From assembly GCA_051011595.1 (NCBI GenBank), contig JBPCTQ010000191.1:1-9942 (forward strand): DNA of 9,942 nt, written 5' to 3'. The DNA is from JAOUEE01 sp051011595 (GTDB taxonomy: Bacteria; Actinomycetota; Acidimicrobiia; Acidimicrobiales; SHLQ01). The notes below the pieces were generated by a model. The model ran no database searches. It saw nothing but the letters and a program-made list of their open reading frames with translations, and was not told the origin of the DNA. This document shows, piece by piece, positions 5,641 to 9,942 of the stretch. Positions within the stretch are counted from its first letter, which is position 1; the number at the start of each line of letters is the position of its first letter. The translations under genes and the position numbers were made by a program.

Positions 5641-6228
5641 CGGCCGGGGTGGTGCTTCGTCGAGGCCGGCCCAGTGGGCCTCGGACGGGACACCGGCCGT
5701 GTTCGCCATCATGGACAGCATTGTGTAGTGGCCGACGGTGAGGCAGATCTCGACCAACTCGTCCTGGCCGTGGTGGACGGCCAACACCGACCAGGCGTCG
5801 GCGCCGATGGTGCTGCCGGCGTGCAGGTCGTCGGCCGCCTGGAGCAGAGCGGCGTCGGAGTCGGTCCATCCGGAGGCGTCGGGCCCAGCCGCCACCCGGA
5901 CGATCTCGTCGTCGGACAGCGCGCCGCTCGTGACGGCTCGCTCGGTGTGGACCCCCCACTCGAACCCGGAGCGACAGTTGTGGGCACACCGCAGAGCCAG
6001 CAGGGCAGTAGCCCGAGGCTCCAGCAGCCCCTCGAGGGCCACCGCCTTGGCCCATTCGATGTAGGGCCCGATCCACGCTTGGTGATGGGCGATCACCGAG
6101 GGGAGATGGAGCGGGCGCTGACGGGTGGTGCTGACCGTCGTGTCGAATACCGCTCTCGTGGCGGCCGTCCACTCCGACGGTGTCTGGCCGGCGATACGGA
6201 CGGGACGGTTCGAGTTCTCGCTGCTCAT
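5629..6228 (-). CDS. Carboxymuconolactone decarboxylase / AhpD-like family protein
   Basis: The product is 199 residues, a two-repeat-length CMD protein. The family signature is the helix RATALLALRCAHNCRSGFEWGVHTERA: Glu90 and His94 (EWGVH) match the conserved proton-relay Glu/His region of CMD/AhpD-like proteins. Cys81 and Cys85 form CxxxC rather than the CxxC of AhpD, so a peroxidase-type dithiol is not certain. The second half (DAALLQAADDLHAGSTIGADAW, then DELVEICLTVGHYTMLSMMANT) is the usual repeat of such proteins. Members are decarboxylases in protocatechuate breakdown, alkylhydroperoxidases, or proteins of unknown job. The ATG at 6228 was chosen over one at 6282 because it has TGAGG 8 nt upstream and the longer form would overlap the divergent amidohydrolase. 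A GNAT gene follows 41 bp downstream. Pairing with the divergent amidohydrolase suggests, but does not show, a shared catabolic role. Confidence 0.85.
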   Translation of the reverse strand: MSSENSNRPVRIAGQTPSEWTAATRAVFDTTVSTTRQRPLHLPSVIAHHQAWIGPYIEWAKAVALEGLLEPRATALLALRCAHNCRSGFEWGVHTERAVTSGALSDDEIVRVAAGPDASGWTDSDAALLQAADDLHAGSTIGADAWSVLAVHHGQDELVEICLTVGHYTMLSMMANTAGVPSEAHWAGLDEAPPRPAAG

Positions 6229-6252
6229 GGCGTGGGCCTCATTCGGCCCCCG

Positions 6253-6258
6253 AGAGTA
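6253..6258 (-). promoter_or_regulatory. Possible -10 element for the CMD-like gene
   Basis: On the minus strand TACTCT (TANNNT) lies 24 nt before the ATG at 6228, which would leave a leader of roughly 18 nt. That leader contains TGAGG 8 nt from the start, a plausible Shine-Dalgarno sequence. The element overlaps the plus-strand amidohydrolase -10 by two bases, so the two promoters would compete. No -35 box is clear. Confidence 0.35.
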
Positions 6259-6262
6259 GTGT
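6257..6262 (+). promoter_or_regulatory. Putative -10 element for a leaderless amidohydrolase transcript
   Basis: TAGTGT is followed by GCCGCC (6 nt) and the ATG at 6269. There is no ribosome binding site. This is the same geometry as at 2291, 3977 and 4053. Confidence 0.5.
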
Positions 6263-6268
6263 GCCGCC

Positions 6269-7378
6269 ATGACCGATCTCATCGTGTCCGCCGACTCTCA
6301 CGTGATGGAACCGTCGGATCTCTGGACCACCCGCCTGCCGGCCGAGCTTCGTGATCGAGCGCCCCGGGTCCTGCCCGACGACGACGGCCCCGGCTGGTCA
6401 TTCCACGCACCAGGCCTGAACGTGTCGCCGGTGTCCGGCGCGTGGGGCGCGGGCCGTAGCGGCGAAGATCTGAAGGACCATCTGGCCAGCGCCGGCCCCG
6501 AGACCGCCCGGCCTTCGGGGTGGGATCCCGCTGAGCGCCTCAAGGACCAGGACATCGACGGTGTCCACACCGAGGTGCTGTACGGCACCCTCGGCATGCG
6601 GTTGTTCCGCAGCACCGACGCCGAGGTGCAACAAGCTGCGTTCCGGGTCTACAACGATTGGCTGGCGGACTATTGCGCCCATGCGCCGAGCCGTCTGGTC
6701 GGGCTGGGCCTGGTGTCGTTGTGGGATGTCGACCGCGGCGTCGCCGAGCTCGAACGGTGTGCCGAGCTCGGCCATCGCGGTGCGATGATCTGGGGCTACC
6801 CACCCGAGGACCGGCCCTATCACTCCCCGGTCTACGACCGGCTGTGGGCTGCCGCCTCCGATCTGGGTATGCCGTTGTCGCTTCACATCGTCACCGGCAT
6901 GGGCCCCGAGTCGCTCATCGAGTTCAGCGCCCCCGCCCTGCGGTACATGAACCTGATCCACGAGACGCAGCGTTCCATCAGCCAACTGGTGCTGGGTGGT
7001 GTGCTCGAGCGCTTCCCCCGGCTTCAGATCGTGGGGGCCGAGTCCGACATCGGTTGGTTACCTCACTGGATCCAGCGCATGGACCACGGCTGGGAGAAGT
7101 TCGGCGCCATGATGGACACCGAGCTCGCCCTGCGGCCGAGCGAGTACATGAACCGGCAGGTGTGGTTCACGTTCATGGACGACGAGATCGGCTCATCGAC
7201 CGCCGATCACCTGGGGGTGCGGATCATGTGGGGTTCGGACTTCCCGCACACCGACTCGACGTGGCCCGACTCCCAGTCCGTCATTGCCCGCAATCTGGCC
7301 GGCGCTTCCGCTTCTTTGGCCGAACAGGTGCTTCGCGAGAACGCCGTCGAGCTGTACGGCCTGGACCTCTCCGGCTGA
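6269..7378 (+). CDS. Amidohydrolase-family (amidohydrolase 2, PF04909-type) metal-dependent hydrolase or decarboxylase
   Basis: The 369-residue product has the layout of the actinobacterial amidohydrolase-2 group. It opens with LIVSADSHVMEPSDLW, where Asp9, His11 and Glu14 replace the HxH of classical amidohydrolases. MPLSLHIVTG supplies His206, on the strand that carries a metal-binding His in ACMSD and resorcylate decarboxylases. LERFPRLQIVGAESDIGWLPHW is a conserved family block with Glu258. IMWGSDFPHTDSTWPDS supplies the near-invariant Asp324 and His327. It ends in RENAVELYGLD, the usual C-terminal helix, so the gene is full length. Relatives hydrolyse or decarboxylate aromatic and cyclic compounds. 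No signal peptide is seen, so it is cytoplasmic. The neighbouring CMD-like protein and molybdenum hydroxylase fit small-molecule degradation, but the substrate is not deducible. The ATG is supported by the leaderless promoter spacing. Its stop directly abuts the stop of the convergent hydroxylase gene. Confidence 0.9.
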   Translation: MTDLIVSADSHVMEPSDLWTTRLPAELRDRAPRVLPDDDGPGWSFHAPGLNVSPVSGAWGAGRSGEDLKDHLASAGPETARPSGWDPAERLKDQDIDGVHTEVLYGTLGMRLFRSTDAEVQQAAFRVYNDWLADYCAHAPSRLVGLGLVSLWDVDRGVAELERCAELGHRGAMIWGYPPEDRPYHSPVYDRLWAAASDLGMPLSLHIVTGMGPESLIEFSAPALRYMNLIHETQRSISQLVLGGVLERFPRLQIVGAESDIGWLPHWIQRMDHGWEKFGAMMDTELALRPSEYMNRQVWFTFMDDEIGSSTADHLGVRIMWGSDFPHTDSTWPDSQSVIARNLAGASASLAEQVLRENAVELYGLDLSG

Positions 7379-9589
7379 TCAACCGCCGGCCGCGGTGATG
7401 GCCGTCCACACCCGTTCCGGTGTGCACGGCATCTCGATGTGCTGCACCCCAAGGTGGGCGACGGCATCGATCACGGCGTTGTGCACGGCGGCGGGGGCAC
7501 CGACCGTGCCGCTCTCGCCGAGGCCCTTGGCTCCAAGGGGGTTGCGGTCGGTGGGGGTGGGACGGAACTGCACCCGTAGGGGAGGGAACTCCGAGGCGGC
7601 CGGCACCGCATAACCGGTGAAGGTTCCGGTGAGGAGGTTGCCGTCGCTGTCGTAGGTGATCTCCTCGAACAACGCCTGGGCCGCGCCCTGCGCCATGGCC
7701 CCCTGCGCCTGCCCGATGGCCGAGACCTCGTGGATTATTGTCCCGCAGTCCGTCACGCCCACCAGCTCTTGCAGCTTCACCGCGCCCGTGTCCGGCTCGA
7801 CGGCAACCACCGCGACGTGGCAGCCCGATGGGAAGGTGCGCTGTTCCTGGGCGAAGTGGCCGATGGCCACCAGGCCGGATCGAGTGTCGTCGGCCGGCGG
7901 GCGGTCGGCTCGACCGACCTGTTCCAGCTCGGCCAGGTTCAGGGCCGACCGGGGCACCCCGGCCACACCGAACCGGCCGCCCTCCATCAGGACCACATCG
8001 TCGACCGAAGCCTCCAGGTGGCGGGCGGCGAGGGCCCGGGCCTCGTCGATGAAGCGCGACACGGCGTCGTCGACGCTGCTGGCGACCACCTGTCCGCTGC
8101 GGGAACCGAAGCTCCCGATGAACTCGATGTCGGCGTCTGAATCGGGTGCGGCCAGGTGCACGTCTTCGGTCGCAAGGCCGAGCCGTTCGGCGATCTGGGA
8201 GGCGAATGTGACCGCGTGTCCTTGACCCGATGGGGCGGCTCCGGCGGCCAGCGACAGGGCTCCGTCGGGCCGCACGCACAACGAGCTCTGCTGGTGAGCC
8301 GAATACCCGCCGGTGGCGTCGACCCAGGTCGACACACCGATGCCGATGAAGGGGCCGTTGGTGGTGCGGCGCTCGGACCGTTCGCGGCTCCACCGGACGT
8401 AACCGACCTCGGTGAGCGCGGCGTCGAGGGTGCTCTCGGGATCGGCGGCGTCGTAGATCGCCCCACACGCCGACGTGTAGGGGTAGTCGTCGGCCCGCAA
8501 CAGGTTGCGGCGTCGCAGCTCGATGGGGTCGATGTCGAGCTCGGCGGCCAGGCGATCCATGGCCCGTTCGAGGCCGGCGGTGGCTTCGGCGCGACCCGGG
8601 CCGCGGTAGGGCCCCGTGGGGGCGGTGTTGGTGAGCACCGCTCGGGCCTGCACGTGTACCGACTCGATCCGGTAGCACCCGGCCGCCATGAGGGCGGTGG
8701 TGGCCGGCTCCATGGCGCCGGTGGCCACGTACGCCCCGCCGTCGGCAGTGGCGTCGAGTGCGATGTGGCGGAGCTCGCCGCCGGGGCCCGCTACCAGCGT
8801 CCAGGTCTGGTGCTGGTCACGCGCATGATTGACCGCCAGATGCGACGATCGATCCTCGACCAGCCGAACCGGATGGCCGAGGCGCAGCGCACATGCCGCC
8901 GTGACCGTCAGGTCGGGCGACGCCCCCACTGTCTTGGCACCGAAGGCGCCCCCCATCGGCGGACCGATCAGTCGGACCCGTTCAGGCGCCAGCCCGAGAT
9001 CTCGGCTGAGGTCCTGGTGCGTGGCGGCTGGTAGCTGCGCGCCGGCGTGGACCAGCAGTCCGCCGTCGGACCTTGGTTCGGCGACCACAGTCGTGGTCTC
9101 GATCGGTGACGGGGCCAGCCGTGGGTTGTGGACGTCGAGGGTGATCGAGACGTCGTCGGCCGCCGGTTGGTGGGCGGTTCCGATGTCCCAGCGGCCGACG
9201 GTCTGTTCTGAACGGCGGTGGTCGAGCACCGGTTCACGCACCTGCAGGACCACATCGACGAGCTCGGCGGCGTCGTACGCGCGGGCCAGGCTGTCGGCCA
9301 CGACTGCGGCGATCCGCTGTCCTACGAACCGCACCTCGTCGAGCGCCAGCGGAGGCTGGGCCAGCTCGGGGTCGACGCCGGGAATCTGACAGTAGGGGGG
9401 CAGGTCCAGATCGGATGCGGTGAAGACACCCCGAACCCCGGGTAGTGCCGCCGCAGCCGTCGTATCGATGTCGACGATGGCGGCGTGGGCGGCGGCCGAC
9501 CGGACGAAAACGAGGTGGGCTGCTTCCGGTGGCCCGACATCGGCTCCGAACCGCAGCTCGCCTCGGACCGCGGGCCACGAGTCGTTCAC
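7379..9589 (-). CDS. Xanthine dehydrogenase-family molybdopterin-binding subunit (aldehyde oxidase/CoxL-like large subunit)
   Basis: The 736-residue product is the molybdenum-cofactor subunit of a molybdenum hydroxylase, which inserts an oxygen from water into a C-H bond. Landmarks in order: an N-terminal aldehyde-oxidase a/b hammerhead domain (VRGELRFGADV to about residue 115, with EVRFVGQRIAAVVAD); the cofactor-binding block LIGPPMGGAFGAKT at about 207-220; TAPTGPYRGPGRAEATAGLERAMD at about 322-345; DPIELRRRNLL; PSGQGHAVTFASQIAERLG at 453-471; FGSRSGQVVASS at 494-505; and LGAKGLGESGTVGAPAAVHNA, whose Glu692 is the expected catalytic base. The PYRGPGR loop replaces the AYRCSFR loop of form I CO dehydrogenase, so it is not a true CoxL. 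GTG at 9589 forms a GTGA overlap with the upstream gene and has GGAAG 8 nt before it; a longer reading to 9754 is antisense and rejected. The N-terminus is about a dozen residues shorter than usual. No iron-sulfur or FAD subunit gene is adjacent in the window. Confidence 0.92.
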   Translation of the reverse strand: MNDSWPAVRGELRFGADVGPPEAAHLVFVRSAAAHAAIVDIDTTAAAALPGVRGVFTASDLDLPPYCQIPGVDPELAQPPLALDEVRFVGQRIAAVVADSLARAYDAAELVDVVLQVREPVLDHRRSEQTVGRWDIGTAHQPAADDVSITLDVHNPRLAPSPIETTTVVAEPRSDGGLLVHAGAQLPAATHQDLSRDLGLAPERVRLIGPPMGGAFGAKTVGASPDLTVTAACALRLGHPVRLVEDRSSHLAVNHARDQHQTWTLVAGPGGELRHIALDATADGGAYVATGAMEPATTALMAAGCYRIESVHVQARAVLTNTAPTGPYRGPGRAEATAGLERAMDRLAAELDIDPIELRRRNLLRADDYPYTSACGAIYDAADPESTLDAALTEVGYVRWSRERSERRTTNGPFIGIGVSTWVDATGGYSAHQQSSLCVRPDGALSLAAGAAPSGQGHAVTFASQIAERLGLATEDVHLAAPDSDADIEFIGSFGSRSGQVVASSVDDAVSRFIDEARALAARHLEASVDDVVLMEGGRFGVAGVPRSALNLAELEQVGRADRPPADDTRSGLVAIGHFAQEQRTFPSGCHVAVVAVEPDTGAVKLQELVGVTDCGTIIHEVSAIGQAQGAMAQGAAQALFEEITYDSDGNLLTGTFTGYAVPAASEFPPLRVQFRPTPTDRNPLGAKGLGESGTVGAPAAVHNAVIDAVAHLGVQHIEMPCTPERVWTAITAAGG

Positions 9590-9942
9590 GAGGTGAGCTT
9601 CCGGTTGTCCCAGCTCACCAGCGGAGCAGTCGGAGTGATCCGGACGAGGGCCCGAGCTCGGTCGTATCGTCGCACCGCCGACGGAGCCATTTCGGCACGC
9701 GGTGTGCGGTGAGCGGCGTACTTGGCCTCGAAACGCGCGTCGATCGACTGCCAATCGGGGGTTTCGAGAATCTCGGCCCGTCCGTCGATCCGGACGGCTC
9801 GAAGCTCTCGCCAGGCGTCGCCGGTCTCGGCCAGCACACTCACGCGGGGATCGTGGGCGATTCGCTGGAACTTCACCGAGTCGCCGGGGCCGGCCACGAG
9901 CACCGTCTGTTCGTCGGTGATGAACCAGACGGGTGTGCTGAC
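9586..9942 (-). CDS. Pyridoxamine 5'-phosphate oxidase-like split-barrel protein (probable F420- or FMN-dependent), 5' partial
   Basis: The last 118 residues of a PPOX-class protein are visible; the frame is open at the window edge, so the N-terminus (usually 20-30 further residues) lies beyond it. The segment TPVWFITDEQTVLVAG is the usual first strands after the G-x-P-H motif. SVKFQRIAHDPRVSVL is the characteristic helix and strand that contacts the flavin or deazaflavin phosphate. The terminal VSWDNRKL is typical of PPOX-class F420-dependent proteins of the Rv1155-like group, which reduce enones or biliverdin or bind F420. FMN binding cannot be excluded. The GTG at 9903 is internal to a strand and is not the start. 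The stop overlaps the hydroxylase start by 4 bp, so the two are translated together and this is the promoter-proximal gene of the pair. Confidence 0.88.
   Translation of the reverse strand, partial: VSTPVWFITDEQTVLVAGPGDSVKFQRIAHDPRVSVLAETGDAWRELRAVRIDGRAEILETPDWQSIDARFEAKYAAHRTPRAEMAPSAVRRYDRARALVRITPTAPLVSWDNRKLTS

Noticed and set aside
5588..6172. Extended GNAT frame reaching 6172
   Set aside because: The extra residues are an out-of-frame reading of the CMD-like gene on the same strand, and the GNAT fold begins just after the ATG at 5587.
6234..6249. Inverted repeat GGGCC / GGCCC in the CMD-amidohydrolase gap
   Set aside because: Only 5 bp per arm and pure G/C, expected by chance; it does not extend outward.
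7281..8678. 465-residue minus-strand open frame
   Set aside because: Its Arg/Pro/Gly-rich composition is typical of an out-of-frame reading in GC-rich DNA. The same strand encodes a clear molybdenum hydroxylase in another frame with all family motifs.
7379..9589. Form I CO dehydrogenase large subunit (CoxL)
   Set aside because: The diagnostic AYRCSFR loop is absent; the position reads PYRGPGR, as in other molybdenum hydroxylases.
9590..9754. 55-residue extension of the hydroxylase
   Set aside because: It overlaps the PPOX-class gene in another frame and shows no family features. The GTGA overlap and the GGAAG site support the start at 9589.
1..9942. Defence, toxin-antitoxin, CRISPR, prophage or transposon modules
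   Set aside because: No direct-repeat array, integrase, transposase, nuclease or helicase motifs, or tRNA-like attachment site was seen on either strand; composition is uniform throughout.

Overview
This window looks like a piece of a high-GC actinobacterial chromosome. The support is the strong G/C third-position bias, the many GTG starts, several start codons 6-7 nt downstream of a TANNNT hexamer (leaderless transcription, common in Actinobacteria), and an F420/FMN split-barrel oxidoreductase. The gene mix (TauD/TfdA dioxygenase, SnoaL-like protein, VOC protein, amidohydrolase, carboxymuconolactone-decarboxylase-like protein, molybdenum hydroxylase) would suit an environmental heterotroph, perhaps an acidimicrobial lineage. 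That placement is inference, since no marker gene is present.

Layout. 1-1011 (+): the 3' part of a surface-anchored Asp-box (BNR) beta-propeller protein whose start lies outside the window. 1027-2249 (-): a coupled pair, a TauD/TfdA 2-oxoglutarate dioxygenase followed by a SnoaL-like protein with a GTGA stop/start overlap. 2304-3590 (+): a lipoprotein with a His-rich central region and a C-terminal cupredoxin domain, divergent from the dioxygenase over a 54-bp gap. 3598-3969 (-): a small VOC protein. 3970-4064: a 95-bp divergent control region with a perfect 14-bp palindrome. 4065-5027 (+): a probable second Fe(II)/2-oxoglutarate oxygenase of a family I cannot name, overlapping tail-to-tail by 55 bp with a GNAT acetyltransferase (4973-5587, -). 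The GNAT gene follows a CMD/AhpD-like gene (5629-6228, -) that is divergent from an amidohydrolase (6269-7378, +). 7379-9942 (-): the molybdopterin-binding subunit of a xanthine-dehydrogenase-family hydroxylase, coupled by a GTGA overlap to an upstream split-barrel oxidoreductase that runs off the window end.

Coding is almost continuous, with no gene-free stretch longer than 95 bp. I saw no tRNA, rRNA, CRISPR array, insertion sequence or phage gene. Gene order alternates strand almost at every unit, so there are three divergent promoter regions (2250-2303, 3970-4064, 6229-6268) and several tightly packed convergent ends. The genes read as a loose set of oxidative, small-molecule catabolic and housekeeping functions rather than one pathway. 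I found no convincing undescribed multi-gene system. The most useful leads are the mirror-image leaderless promoters at 2250-2303, the palindrome at 4017-4030, the two-part copper lipoprotein, and the unassigned putative oxygenase.
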